A DNA stretch of 64,000 nucleotides from Orychophragmus violaceus (lineage: Eukaryota > Streptophyta > Magnoliopsida > Brassicales > Brassicaceae), in the NCBI GenBank assembly GCA_030180135.1, contig CM058239.1, forward strand, positions 116,883,999 to 116,947,998, in the 5' to 3' direction. The position numbers were made by a program, and so were the translations under genes. Of the stretch, positions 1-14,994 are shown in pieces (within the stretch, counting starts at the first letter, position 1; every line of letters starts with the position of its first letter). Under the pieces are notes generated by a model. The model had not been told where the DNA came from, searched no databases, and was given only the letters and a program-made list of their open reading frames with translations.

Positions 1-150
1 AGTCCACGATCAGTATATCATATTCCGTCATTTTTTTTTCACCCGTTTCCTCCACCACACCTCCTTACTGTCCATATGAGGGGTTTTGGTCGTGGTACTT
101 TCGAAAAAACTCGACCCGATTCTTCCCGGGCCATGAACACTTGGTTTTTC

Positions 151-177
151 ATGCACCGCGACTGTCCCACGGTGCAT
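151..177. repeat. Conserved dyad in each monomer (representative copy)
   Basis: Perfect inverted repeat ATGCACCG / CGGTGCAT, 8-bp arms with an 11-nt spacer (CGACTGTCCCA). The same 27-bp element lies about 75 bp after the ATGAGG landmark in most monomers of the array. Two monomer subtypes break it: one with GCACCTCGAC and GGTGCCTATG (for example 13721-13906), and one with CACGAGGCAT as the 3' arm (for example around 530-542). Known: dyad symmetry or short hairpins have been proposed as a feature of centromeric satellites lacking a CENP-B box. Whether this dyad is functional is inference. Confidence 0.85.
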
Positions 178-438
178 ATGATCAGTCCACGATCAGTTTA
201 TCATATACCGTCATTTTTTTTCACCCGTTTCCTCCACCACACCTCCTTACTATCCATATGAGGGGTTTTGGTCGTGGCACTTTCGAAAAAACTCGACCCG
301 ATTCTTCCCGGGCCATGAACACTTGTTTTTTCATGCACCGCGACTGTCCCACGGTGCATAGGATCAGTCCACGATCAGTTTATCATATACCGTCATTTTT
401 TTGACCCGTTTCCTCCACCACACCTCCTTACTGTCTAT

Positions 439-3400
439 ATGAGGGGTTTTGGTCGTGGTACTTTCGAAAAAACTCGACCCGATCCTTCCCGGGACATGAA
501 CACTTGGTTTTTCATGCACCGCGACTGTCCCACGAGGCATAGGATCAGTCCACGATCGGTGTATCATATACCGTCATTTTTTTCACCTGTTTCCTCCACC
601 ACACCTCCTTACTGTCCATATGAGGGGTTTTGGTCGTGGTACTTTCGAAAAAACTTGACCCGATTCTTCCCGGGCCATGAACACTTGGTTTTTCATGCAC
701 CGCGACTGTCCGACGGTGCATAAGGATCAGTCCACGATCAGTTTATCATATCCCTCATTTTTTTTCACCCGTTTCCTCCACCACACCTCCTTACTGTCCA
801 TATGAGGGGTTTTGGTCGTGGTACTTTCGAAAAAACTCGACCCGATCCTTCCCGGGACATGAACACTTGGTTTTTCATGCACCGCGACTGTCCCACGATG
901 CATAGGATCAGTCCACGATCGGTTTATCATATACCGTAATTTTTTTTCACCTGTTTCCTCCACCACACCTCCTTACTGTCCATATGAGGGGTTTTGGTCG
1001 TGGTACTTTCGAAAAAACTCGACCCGATTCTTCCCAGGCCATGAACACTTGGTTTTTCATGCACCGCGACTGTTCGACGGTGCATAGGATCAGTCCACGA
1101 TCAGTTTATCATATCCCGTAATTTTTTTCACCCGTTTCCTCCACCACATCTCCTTACTGTCTATATGAGGGGTTTTGGTCGTGGTACTTTCGAAAAAACT
1201 CGACCCGATCCTTCTCGGGACATGAACACTTGGTTTTTCATGCACCGCGACTGTCCCACGGTGCATAGGATCAGTCCACGATCAGTTTATGATATACCGT
1301 CATTTTTTTTCACCCGTTTCCTCCACCACACCTCCTTACTGTCTAAATGAGGGGTTTTGGTCGTGGTACTTTCGAAAAAACTCGACCCGATCCTTCCCGG
1401 GACATGAACACTTGGTTTTTCATGCACCTCGACTGTCCCACGGTGCATATGATCAGTCCACGATCAGTTTATCATATACCGTCATTTTTTTTTCACCCGT
1501 TTCCTCCACCACACCTTCTTACTGTCCATATGAGGGGTTTTGGTCGTGGCACTTTCGAAAAAACTCGACCCGATTCTTCCCGGGCCATGAACACTTGGTT
1601 TTTCATGCACCGCGACTGTCCCACGGTGCATAGGATCAGTCCACGATCAGTTTATCATATACCGTCATTTTTTTCACCCGTTTCCTCCACCACACCTCCT
1701 TACTGTCTATATGAGGGGTTTTGGTCGTGGTACTTTCGAAAAAACTCGACTCGATCCTTCCCGGGACATGAACACTTGGTTTTTCATGCACCGCGACTGT
1801 CCCATGGTGCATAGGATCAGTCCACGATCGGTGTATCATATACCGTCATTTTGTTTCACCTGTTTCCTCCACCACACCTCCTTACTGTCCATATGAGGGG
1901 TTTTGGTCGTGGTACTTTCGAAAAAACTCGACCCGATTCTTCCCGGGCCATGAACACTTGGTTTTTCATGCACCGCGACTGTCCGACGGTGCATAGGATC
2001 AGTCCACGATCAGTTTATCATATCCCGTCATTTTTTCACCCGTTTCCTCCACCACACCTCCTTACTGTCTATATGAGGGGTTTTGGTCGTGGTACTTTCG
2101 AAAAAACTCGACCCGATCCTTCCCGGGACATGAACACTTGGTTTTTCATGCACCGCGACTGTCCCACGGTGCATAGGATCAGTCCACGATCAGTTTATGG
2201 TATACGGTCATTTTTTTTTCACCCGTTTCCTCCACCACACCTCCTTACTGTCCATATGAGGGGTTTTGGTCGTGGTACTTTCGAAAAAACTCGACCCGAT
2301 TCTTCCCGGGCCATCAACACTTGATTTTTCATGCACCGCGACTGTCCCACGGTGCATAGGATCAGTCCACGATCAGTTTATCCTATCCCGTCATTTTTTT
2401 CACCCGTTTCCTCCACCACACCTCTTACTGTCTATATGAGGGGTTTTGGTCGTGGTACTTTCGAAAAAACTCGACACGATCCTTCCTGGGACATGAACAC
2501 TTGGTTTTTCATGCACTGCGACTGTCCCACGGTGCATAGGATCAGTCCACGATCAGTTTATCATATACCGTCATTTTTTTTCACCCGTTTCCTCCACCAC
2601 ACCTCCTTACTGTCCATATGAGGGGTTTTGGTCGTGGTACTTTCGAAAAAACTCGACCCAATTCTTCCTGGGCCATGAACACTTGGTTTTTCATGCACCG
2701 CGACTGTCCCACGGTGCATAGGATCAGTCCACGATCAGTTTAACCTATCCCGTCTTTTTTTTTCACCCGTTTTCTCCACCACACCTCCTTACTGTCTATA
2801 TGAGGGGTTTTGGTCGTGGTACTTTCGAAAAAACTCGACACGATCCCTCCCGGGACATGAACACTTGGTTTTTCATGCACCGCGACTGTCCCACGGTGCA
2901 TAGGATCAGTCCACGATCAGTTTATGATATACCGTCATTTTTTTTTCACCCGTTTCCTCCACCACACCTCCTTACTGTCCATATGAGGGGTTTTGGTCGT
3001 GGTACTTTCGAAAAAACTCGACCCGATTCTTCCCGGGCCATGAACACTTGGTTTTTCATGCACCGCGACTGTCCCACGGTGCATAGGATCAGTCCACGAT
3101 CAGTTTATCATATCCCGTCATTTTTTTTCACCGTTTCCTCCACCACACTTCTTTACTGTCTATATGAGTGGTTTTGGTCGTGGTACTTTCGGAAAAACTC
3201 GACCCGATCCTTCCCGGGACATGAACACTTGGTTTTTCATGCACCGCGACTGTCCCACGGTGCATAGGATCAGTCCACGATCAGTTTATCATATCCCGTC
3301 ATTTTTTTTTCACCCGTTTCCTCCACCACACCTCCTTACTGTCTATATGAGGGGTTTTGGTCGTGGTACTTTCGAAAAAACTCGACCCGATCCTTCCCGG

Positions 3401-6400
3401 GACATGAACACTTGGTTTTTCATGCACCTCGACTGTCCCACGGTGCCTATGATCAGTCCACGATCAGTTAATCATATACCGTCATTTTTTTTCACCCGTT
3501 TCCTCCACCACACCTCCTTACTGTCCATATGAGGGGTTTTGGTCGTGGTACTTTCGAAAAAACTCGACCCGATTCTTCCCGGGCCATGAACACTTGGTTT
3601 TTCATGCACCGCGACTGTCCCACGGTGCATAGGATCAGTCCACGATCAGTTTATCATATACCGTCATTTTTTTTTCACCCGTTTCCTCCACCACACCTCC
3701 TTACTGTCTATATGAGGGGTTTTGGTCGTGGTACTTTCGAAAAAACTCGACCCGATCCTTCCCGGGACATGAACACTTGTTTTTTCATGCACCGCGACTG
3801 TCCCACGAGGCATAGGATCAGTCCACGATCGGTGTATCATATACCGTCATTTTTTTCACCTGTTTCCTCCACCACACCTCCTTACTGTCCATATGAGGGG
3901 TTTTGGTCGTGGTACTTTCGAAAAAACTTGACCCGATTCTTCCCGGGCCATGAACACTTGGTTTTTCATGCACCGCGACTGTCCGACGGTGCATAAGGAT
4001 CAGTCCACGATCAGTTTATCATATCCCTCATTTTTTTTCACCCGTTTCCTCCACCACACCTCCTTACTGTCCATATGAGGGGTTTTGGTCGTGGTACTTT
4101 CGAAAAAACTCAACCCGATCCTTCCCGGGACATGAACACTTGGTTTTTCATGCACCGCGACTGTCCCACGGTGCATAGGATCAGTCCACGATCGGTTTAT
4201 CATATACCGTAATTTTTTTTCACCTGTTTCCTCCACCACACCTCCTTACTGTCCATATGAGGGGTTTTGGTCGTGGTACTTTCGAAAAAACTCGACCCGA
4301 TTCCTACCGGGCCATGAACACTTGGTTTTTCATGCACCGCGACTGTTCGACGGTGCATAGGATCAGTCCACGATCAGTGTATCATATCCCGTAATTTTTT
4401 TCACCCGTTTCCTCCACCACACCTCCTTACTGTCTATATGAGGGGTTTTGGTCGTGGTACTTTCGAAAAAACTCGACCCGATCCTTCTCGGGACATGAAC
4501 ACTTGGTTTTTCATGCACCGCGACTGTCCCACGGTGCATAGGATCAGTCCACGATCAGTTTATGATATACCATCATTTTTTTTTCACCCGTTTCCTCCAC
4601 CACACCTCCTTACTGTCTAAATGAGGGGTTTTGGTCGTGGTACTTTCGAAAAAACTCGACCCGATCCTTCCCGGGACATGAACACTTGGTTTTTCATGCA
4701 CGTCGACTGTCCCACGGTGCATATGATCAGTCCACGATCAGTTTATCATATACCGTCATTTTTTTCACCCGTTTCCTCCACCACACCTCCTTACTGTCCA
4801 TATGAGGGGTTTTGGTCGTGGCACTTTCGAAAAAACTCGACCCGATTCTTCCCGGGCCATGAACACTTGGTTTTTCATGCACCGCGACTGTCCCACGGTG
4901 CATAGGATCAGTCCACGATCAGTTTATCATATACCGTCATTTTTTTTCACCCGTTTCCTCCACCACACCTCCTTACTGTCTATATGAGGGGTTTTGGTCG
5001 TGGTACTTTCGAAAAAACTCGACCCGATCCTTCCCGGGACATGAACACTTGGTTTTTCATGCACCGCGACTGTCCCACGGTGCATAGGATCAGTCCACGA
5101 TCGGTGTATCATATACCGTCATTTTTTTCACCTGTTTCCTCCACCACACCTCCTTACTGTCCATATGAGGGGTTTTGGTCGTGGTACTTTCGAAAAAACT
5201 CGACCCGATTCTTCCCGGGCCATGAACACTTGGTTTTTCATGCACCGCGACTGTCCGACGGTGCATAGGATCAGTCCACGATCAGTTTATCATATCCTGT
5301 CATTTTTTTCACCCGTTTCCTCCACCACACCTCCTTACTGTCTATATGAGGGGTTTTGGTCGTGGTACTTTCGAAAAAACTCGACCCGATCCTTCCCGGG
5401 ACATGAACACTTGGTTTTTCATGCACCGCGACTGTCCCACGGTGCATAGGATCAGTCCACGATCAGTTTATGATATACGGTCATTTTTTTTTCACCCGTT
5501 TCCTCCACCACACCTCCTTACTGTCCATATGAGGGGTTTTGGTCGTGGTACTTTCGAAAAAAACTCGACCCGATTCTTCCCGGGCCATGAACACTTGGTT
5601 TTTTCATGCACCGCGACTGTCCCACGGTGCATAGGATCAGTCCACGATCAGTTTATCCTATCCCGTCATTTTTTTCACCCGTTTCCTCCACCACACCTCC
5701 TTACTGTCTATATGAGGGGTTTTGGTCGTGGTACTTTCGAAAAAACTCGACACGATCCTTCCTGGGACATGAACACTTGGTTTTTTCATGCACCGCGACT
5801 GTCCCACGGTGCATAGGATCAGTCCACGATCAGTTTATCATATACCGTCATTTTTTTTCACCCGTTTCCTCCACCACACCTCCTTACTGTCCATATGAGG
5901 GGTTTTGGTCGTGGTACTTTCGAAAAAACTCGACCCGATTCTTCCTGGGCCATGAACACTTGGTTTTTCATGCACCGCGACTGTCCCACGGTGCATAGGA
6001 TCAGTCCACGATCAGTTTAACCTATCCCGTCATTTTGTTTTCACCCGTTTCCTCCACCACACCTCCTTACTGTCTATATGAGGGGTTTTGGTCGTGGTAC
6101 TTTCGAAAAAACTCGACACGATCCCTCCCGGGACATGAACACTTGGTTTTTCATGCACCGCGACTGTCCCACGGTGCATAGGATCAGTCCACGATCAGTT
6201 TATGATATACCGTCATTTGTTTTTCACCCGTTTCCTCCATCACACTTCTTTACTGTCTATATGAGGGGTTTTGGTCGTGGTACTTTCGGAAAAACTCGAC
6301 CCGATCCTTCCCGGGACATGAACACTTGGTTTTTCATGCACCGCGACTGTCCCACGGTGCATAGGATCAGTCCACGATCAGTTTATCATATCCCGTCATT

Positions 6401-7896
6401 TTTTTCACCCGTTTCCTCCACCACACCTCCTTACTGTCTATATGAGGGGTTTTGGTCGTGGTACTTTCGAAAAAACTCGACCCGATCCTTCCCGGGACAT
6501 GAACACTTGGTTTTTCATGCACCTCGACTGTCCCACGGTGCCTATGATCAGTCCACGATCAGTTAATCATATACCGTCATTTTTTTTTCACCCGTTTCCT
6601 CCACCACACCTCCTTACTGTCCATATGAGGGGTTTTGGTCGTGGTACTTTCGAAAAAACTCGACCCGATTCTTCCCGGGCCATGAACACTTGGTTTTTCA
6701 TGCACCGCGACTGTCCCACGGTGCATAGGATCAGTCCACGATCAGTTTATCATATACCGTCATTTTTTTTCACCCGTTTCCTCCACCACACCTCCTTACT
6801 GTCTATATGAGGGGTTTTGGTCGTGGTACTTTCGAAAAAACTCGACCCGATCCTTCCCGGGACATGAACACTTGGTTTTTCATGCACCGCGACTGTCCCA
6901 CGGTGCATAGGATCAGTCCACGATCAGTTTATCATATACCGTCATTTTTTTTCACCCGTTTCCTCCACCACACCTCCTTACTGTCTATATGAGGGGTTTT
7001 GGTCGTGGTACTTTCGAAAAAACTCGACCCGATCCTTCCCGGGACATGAACACTTGGTTTTTCATGCACCGCGACTGTCCCACGAGGCATAGGATCAGTC
7101 CACGATCGGTGTATCATATACCGTCATTTTTTTCACCTGTTTCCTCCACCACACCTCCTTACTGTCCATATGAGGGGTTTTGGTCGTGGTACTTTCGAAA
7201 AAACTTGACCCGATTCTTCCCGGGCCATGAACACTTGGTTTTTCATGCACCGCGACTGTCCGACGGTGCATAAGGATCAGTCCACGATCAGTTTATCATA
7301 TCCCTCATTTTTTTTCACCCGTTTCTTCCACCACACCTCCTTACTGTCCATATGAGGGGTTTTGGTCGTGGTACTTTCGAAAAAACTCAACCCGATCCTT
7401 CCCGGGACATGAACACTTGGTTTTTCATGCACCGCGACTGTCCGACGGTGCATAGGATCAGTCCACGATCGGTTTATCATATACCGTAATTTTTTTTCAC
7501 CTGTTTCCTCCACCACACCTCCTTACTGTCCATATGAGGGGTTTTGGTCGTGGTACTTTCGAAAAAACTCGACCCGATTCCTACCGGGCCATGAACACTT
7601 GGTTTTTCATGCACCGCGACTGTTCGACGGTGCATAGGATCAGTCCACGATCAGTTTATCATATCCCGTAATTTTTTCACCCGTTTCCTCCACCACACCT
7701 CCTTACTGTCTATATGAGGGGTTTTGGTCGTGGTACTTTCGAAAAAACTCGACCCGATCCTTCTCGGGACATGAACACTTGGTTTTTCATGCACCGCGAC
7801 TGTCCCACGGTGCATAGGATCAGTCCACGATCAGTTTATGATATACCGTCATTTGTTTTTCACCCGTTTCCTCCACCACACCTCCTTACTGTCTAA
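439..7896 (+). repeat. Local HOR: 18-monomer unit, about 3.27 kb, 2 full copies plus a partial third
   Basis: Units start at 439, 3712 and 6989 (offsets 3273 and 3277). Shared private variants mark them: CACGAGGCAT in the first monomer, an extra A giving GCATAAGGATC near 719, 3992 and 7269, and a minus-strand-open monomer at 727, 4000 and 7277. The third copy follows the first two only to about 7896; there the order changes, as if several monomers had been lost. Inside the second copy, the stretch after about 6260 is one monomer out of step before it realigns. The boundaries are arbitrary within a tandem array. Confidence 0.8.
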
Positions 7897-9353
7897 ATGA
7901 GGGGTTTTGGTCGTGGTACTTTCGAAAAAACTCGACCCGATCCTTCCCGGGACATGAACACTTGGTTTTTCATGCACCGCGACTGTCCGACGGTGCATAG
8001 GATCAGTCCACGATCAGTTTATCATATCCCGTCATTTTTTTTCACCCGTTTCCTCCACCACACCTCCTTACTGTCTATATGAGGGGTTTTGGTCGTGGTA
8101 CTTTCGAAAAAACTCGACCCGATCCTTCCCGAGACATGAACGCTTGGTTTTTCATGCACCGCGACTGTCCCACGGTGCATAGGATCAGTCCACGATCAGT
8201 TTATGATATACGGTCATTTTTTTTTCACCTGTTTCCTCCACCACACCTCCTTACTGTCCATATGAGGGGTTTTGGTCGTGGTACTTTCGAAAAAACTCGA
8301 CCCGATTCTTCCCGGGCCATGAACACTTGGTTTTTCATGCACCGCGACTGTCCCACGGTGCATAGGATCAGTCCACGATCAGTTTATCCTATCCCGTCAT
8401 TTTTTTCACCAGTTTCCTCCACCACACCTCCTTACTGTCTATATGAGGGGTTTTGGTCGTGGTACTTTCGAAAAAAACTCGACACGATCCTTCCTGGGAC
8501 ATGAACACTTGGTTTTTCATGCACCGCGACTGTCCCACGGTGCATAGGATCAGTCCACGATCAGTTTATCATATACCGTCATTTTTTTTCACCCGTTTCC
8601 TCCACCACACCTCCTTACTGTCCATATGAGGGGTTTTGGTCGTGGTACTTTCGAAAAAACTCGACCCGATTCTTCCTGGGCCATGAACACTTGGTTTTTC
8701 ATGCACCGCGACTGTCCCACGGTGCATAGGATCAGTCCACGATCAGTTTAACCTATCCCGTCATTTTTTTCACCCGTTTCCTTCACCACACCTCCTTACT
8801 GTCTATATGAGGGGTTTTGGTCGTGGTACTTTCGAAAAAACTCGACACGATCCCTCCCGGGACATGAACACTTGGTTTTTCATGCACCGCGACTGTCCCA
8901 CGGTGCATAGGATCAGTCCACGATCAGTTTATGATATACCGTCATTTTTTTTTCACCCTTTCCTCCACCACACCTCCTTACTGTCCATATGAGGGGTTTT
9001 GGTCGTGGTACTTTCGAAAAAACTCGACCCGATTCTTCCCGGGCCATGAACACTTGGTTTTTCATGCACCGCGACTGTCCCACGGTGCATAGGATCAGTC
9101 CACGATCAGTTTATCATATCCCGTCATTTTTTTTTCACCGTTTCCTCCACCACACTTCTTTACTGTCTATATGAGGGGTTTTGGTCGTGGTACTTTCGGA
9201 AAAAACTCGACCCGATCCTTCCCGGGACATGAACACTTGGTTTTTCATGCACCGCGACTGTCCCACGGTGCATAGGATCAGTCCACGATCAGTTTATCAT
9301 ATCCCGTCATTTTTTTTTCACCGTTTCCTCCACCACACTTCTTTACTGTCTAT

Positions 9354-12300
9354 ATGAGGGGTTTTGGTTGTGGTACTTTCGGAAAAACTCGACCCGATCC
9401 TTCCCGGGACATGAACACTTGGTTTTTCATGCACCGCGACTGTCCCACGGTGCATAGGATCAGTCCACGATCAGTTTATCATATCCCGTCATTTTTTTCA
9501 CCCGTTTCCTCCACCACACCTCCTTACTGTCTATATGAGGGGTTTTGGTCGTGGTACTTTCGAAAAAACTCGACCCGATCCTTCCCGGGACATGAACACT
9601 TGGTTTTTCATGCACCTCGACTGTCCCACGGTGCCTATGATCAGTCCACGATCAGTTAATCATATACCGTCATTTTTTTTTCACCCGTTTCCTCCACCAC
9701 ACCTCCTTACTGTCCATATGAGGGGTTTTGGTCGTGGTACTTTCGAAAAAACTCGACCCCGATTCTTCCCGGGCCATGAACACTTGGTTTTTCATGCACC
9801 GCGACTGTCCCACGGTGCATAGGATCAGTCCACGATCAGTTTATCATATACCGTCATTTTTTTTTCACCCGTTTCCTCCACCACACCTCCTTACTGTCTA
9901 TATGAGGGGTTTTGGTCGTGGTACTTTCGAAAAAACTCGACCCGATCCTTCCCGGGACATGAACACTTGGTTTTTCATGCACCGCGACTGTCCCACGGTG
10001 CATAGGATCAGTCCACGATCGGTGTATCATATACCGTCATTTTTTTCACCTGTTTCCTCCACCACACCTCCTTACTGTCCATATGAGGGGTTTTGGTCGT
10101 GGTACTTGCGAAAAAACTTGACCCGATTCTTCCCGGGCCATGAACACTTGGTTTTTCATGCACCGCGACTGTCCGACGGTGCATAAGGATCAGTCCACGA
10201 TCAGTTTATCATATCCCTCATTTTTTTTTCACCCGTTTCCTCCACCACACCTCCTTACTGTCCATATGAGGGGTTTTGGTCGTGGTACTTTCGAAAAAAC
10301 TCAACCCGATCCTTCCCGGGACATGAACACTTGGTTTTTCATGCACCGCGACTGTCCCACGGTGCATAGGATCAGTCCACGATCGGTTTATCATATACCG
10401 TAATTTTTTTTCACCTGTTTCCTCCACCACACCTCCTTACTGTCCATATGAGGGGTTTTGGTCGTGGTACTTTCGAAAAAACTCGACCCGATTCCTACCG
10501 GGCCATGAACACTTGGTTTTTCATGCACCGCGACTGTTCGACGGTGCATAGGATCAGTCCATGATCAGTTTATCATATCCCGTAATTTTTTTCACCCGTT
10601 TCCTCCACCACACCTCCTTACTGTCTATATGAGGGGTTTTGGTCGTGGTACTTTCGAAAAAACTCGACCCGATCCTTCTCGGGACATGAACACTTGGTTT
10701 TTCATGCACCGCGACTGTCCCACGGTGCATAGGATCAGTCCACGATCAGTTTATCATATACCGTCATTTTTTTCACCCGTTTCCTCCACCACACCTCCTT
10801 ACTGTCTATATGAGGGGTTTTGGTCGTGGTACTTTCGAAAAAACTCGACCCGATCCTTCCCGGGACATGAACACTTGGTTTTTCATGCACCGCGACTGTC
10901 CCACGGTGCATAGGATCAGTCCACGATCAGTTTAACCTATCCCGTCATTTTTTTTCACCCGTTTCCTTCACCACACCTCCTTACTGTCTATATGAGGGGT
11001 TTTGGTCGTGGTACTTTCGAAAAAACTCGACACGATCCCTCCCGGGACATGAACACTTGGTTTTTCATGCACCGCGACTGTCCCACGGTGCATAGGATCA
11101 GTCCACGATCAGTTTATGATATACCGTCATTTTTTTTTCACCCGTTTCCTCCACCACACTTCTTTACTGTCTATATGAGGGGTTTTGGTCGTGGTACTTT
11201 CGTAAAAACTCGACCCGATCCTTCCCGGGACATGAACACTTGGTTTTTCATGCACCGCGACTGTCCCACGGTGCATAGGATCAGTCCACGATCAGTTTAT
11301 CATATCCCGTCATTTTTTTTCACCGTTTCCTCCACCACACTTCTTTACTGTCTATATGAGGGGTTTTGGTTGTGGTACTTTCGGAAAAACTCGACCCGAT
11401 CCTTCCCGGGACATGAACACTTGGTTTTTCATGCACCGCGACTGTCCCACGGTGCATAGGATCAGTCCACGATCAGTTTATCATATCCCGTCATTTTTTT
11501 CACCCGTTTCCTCCACCACACCTCCTTACTGTCTATATGAGGGGTTTTGGTCGTGGTACTTTCGAAAAAACTCGACCCGATCCTTCCCGGGACATGAACA
11601 CTTGGTTTTTCATGCACCTCGACTGTCCCACGGTGCCTATGATCAGTCCACGATCAGTTAATCATATACCGTCATTTTTTTTTCACCCGTTTCCTCCACC
11701 ACACCTCCTTACTGTCCATATGAGGGGTTTTGGTCGTGGTACTTTCGAAAAAACTCGACCCGATTCTTCCCGGGCCATGAACACTTGGTTTTTCATGCAC
11801 CGCGACTGTCCCACGGTGCATAGGATCAGTCCACGATCAGTTTATCATATACCGTCATTTTTTTTTCACCCGTTTCCTCCACCACACCTCCTTACTGTCT
11901 ATATGAGGGGTTTTGGTCGTGGTACTTTCGAAAAAACTCGACCCGATCCTTCCCGGGACATGAACACTTGGTTTTTCATGCACCGCGACTGTCCCACGGT
12001 GCATAGGATCAGTCCACGATCGGTGTATCATATACCGTCATTTTTTTCACCTGTTTCCTCCACCACACCTCCTTACTGTCCATATGAGGGGTTTTGGTCG
12101 TGGTACTTGCGAAAAAACTTGACCCGATTCTTCCCGGGCCATGAACACTTGGTTTTTTATGCACCGCGACTGTCCGACGGTGCATAAGGATCAGTCCACG
12201 ATCAGTTTATCATATCCCTCATTTTTTTTTCACCCGTTTCCTCCACCACACCTCCTTACTGTCCATATGAGGGGTTTTGGTCGTGGTACTTTCGAAAAAA

Positions 12301-14994
12301 CTCAACCCGATCCTTCCCGGGACATGAACACTTGGTTTTTCATGCACCGCGACTGTCCCACGGTGCATAGGATCAGTCCAAGATCGGTTTATCATATACC
12401 GTAATTTTTTTTCACCTGTTTCCTCCACCACACCTCCTTACTGTCCATATGAGGGGTTTTGGTCGTGGTACTTTCGAAAAAACTCGACCCGATTCCTACC
12501 GGGCCATGAACACTTGGTTTTTCATGCACCGCGACTGTTCGACGGTGCATAGGATCAGTCCACGATCAGTTTATCATATCCCGTAATTTTTTTCACCCGT
12601 TTCCTCCACCACACCTCCTTACTGTCTATATGAGGGGTTTTGGTCGTGGTACTTTCGAAAAAACTCGACCCGATCCTTCTCGGGACATGAACACTTGGTT
12701 TTTCATGCACCGCGACTGTCCCACGGTGCATAGGATCAGTCCACGATCAGTTTATCATATACCGTCATTTTTTTCACCCGTTTCCTCCACCACACCTCCT
12801 TACTGTCTATATGAGGGGTTTTGGTCGTGGTACTTTCGAAAAAACTCGACCCGATCCTTCCCGGGACATGAACACTTGGTTTTTCATGCACCGCGACTGT
12901 CCCACGGTGCATAGGATCAGTCCACGATCAGTTTAACCTATCCCGTCATTTTTTTTCACCCGTTTCCTTCACCACACCTCCTTACTGTCTATATGAGGGG
13001 TTTTGGTCGTGGTACTTTCGAAAAAACTCGACACGATCCCTCCCGGGACATGAACACTTGGTTTTTCATGCACCGCGACTGTCCCACGGTGCATAGGATC
13101 AGTCCACGATCAGTTTATGATATACCGTCATTTTTTTTTCACCCGTTTCCTCCACCACACCTCCTTACTGTCCATATGAGGGGTTTTGGTCGTGGTACTT
13201 TCGAAAAAACTCGACCCGATTCTTCCCGGGCCATGAACACTTGGTTTTTCATGCACCGCGACTGTCCCACGGTGCATAGGATCAGTCCACGATCAGTTTA
13301 TCATATCCCGTCATTTTTTTTTCACCGTTTCCTCCACCACACTTCTTTACTGTCTATATGAGGGGTTTTGGTCGTGGTACTTTCGGAAAAACTCGACCCG
13401 ATCCTTCCCGGGACATGAACACTTGGTTTTTCATGCACCGCGACTGTCCCACGGTGCATAGGATCAGTCCACGATCAGTTTATCATATCCCGTCATTTTT
13501 TTTCACCGTTTCCTCCACCACACTTCTTTACTGTCTATATGAGGGGTTTTGGTCGTGGTACTTTCGGAAAAACTCGACCCGATCCTTCCCGGGACATGAA
13601 CACTTGGTTTTTCATGCACCGCGACTGTCCCACGGTGCATAGGATCAGTCCACGATCAGTTTATCATATCCCGTCATTTTTTTTCACCCGTTTCCTCCAC
13701 CACACCTCCTTACTGTCTATATGAGGGGTTTTGGTCGTGGTACTTTCGAAAAAACTCGACCCGATCCTTCCCGGGACATGAACACTTGGTTTTTCATGCA
13801 CCTCGACTGTCCCACGGTGCCTATGATCAGTCCACGATCAGTTAATCATATACCGTCATTTTTTTTCACCCGTTTCCTCCACCACACCTCCTTACTGTCC
13901 ATATGAGGGGTTTTGGTCGTGGTACTTTCGAAAAAACTCGACCCGATTCTTCCCGGGCCATGAACACTTGGTTTTTCATGCACCGCGACTGTCCCACGGT
14001 GCATAGGATCAGTCCACGATCAGTTTATCATATACCGTCATTTTTTTTTCACCCGTTTCCTCCACCACACCTCCTTACTGTCTATATGAGGGGTTTTGGT
14101 CGTGGTACTTTCGAAAAAACTCGACCCGATCCTTCCCGGGACATGAACACTTGGTTTTTCATGCACCGCGACTGTCCCACGGTGCATAGGATCAGTCCAC
14201 GATCGGTGTATCATATACCGTCATTTTTTTCACCTGTTTCCTCCACCACACCTCCTTACTGTCCATATGAGGGGTTTTGGTCGTGGTACTTGCGAAAAAA
14301 CTTGACCCGATTCTTCCCGGGCCATGAACACTTGGTTTTTCATGCACCGCGACTGTCCGACGGTGCATAAGGATCTGTCCACGATCAGTTTATCATATCC
14401 CTCATTTTTTTTTCACCCGTTTCCTCCACCACACCTCCTTACTGTCCATATGAGGGGTTTTGGTCGTGGTACTTTCGAAAAAACTCAACCCGATCCTTCC
14501 CGGGACATGAACACTTGGTTTTTCATGCACCGCGACTGTCCCACGGTGCATAGGATCAGTCCACGATCGGTTTATCATATACCGTAATTTTTTTTCACCT
14601 GTTTCCTCCACCACACCTCCTTACTGTCCATATGAGGGGTTTTGGTCGTGGTACTTTCGAAAAAACTCGACCCGATTCCTACCGGGCCATGAACACTTGG
14701 TTTTTCATGCACCGCGACTGTTCGACGGTGCATAGGATCAGTCCACGATCAGTTTATCATATCCCGTAATTTTTTTCACCCGTTTCCTCCACCACACCTC
14801 CTTACTGTCTATATGAGGGGTTTTGGTCGTGGTACTTTCGAAAAAACTCGACCCGATCCTTCTCGGGACATGAACACTTGGTTTTTCATGCACCGCGACT
14901 GTCCCACGGTGCATAGGATCAGTCCACGATCAGTTTATCATATACCGTCATTTTTTTTCACCCGTTTCCTCCACCACACCTCCTTACTGTCTAT
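9354..14994 (+). repeat. Local HOR: 11/12-monomer unit, 2.0-2.2 kb, 3 copies
   Basis: Copies begin at 9354, 11356 and 13539. Copy 1 is 2002 bp (11 monomers). Copy 2 is 2183 bp (12 monomers, one extra unit of the CGGAAAAAC subtype near 13358). Copy 3 can be followed to about 14994. Diagnostic shared changes are GGTACTTGCGAAAAAAC (near 10101, 12102 and 14285) and GCATAAGGATC just after it. The GCATAAGGATC variant also occurs in the 18-monomer unit of 0.4-7.9 kb, so the two HORs share ancestry. Confidence 0.8.
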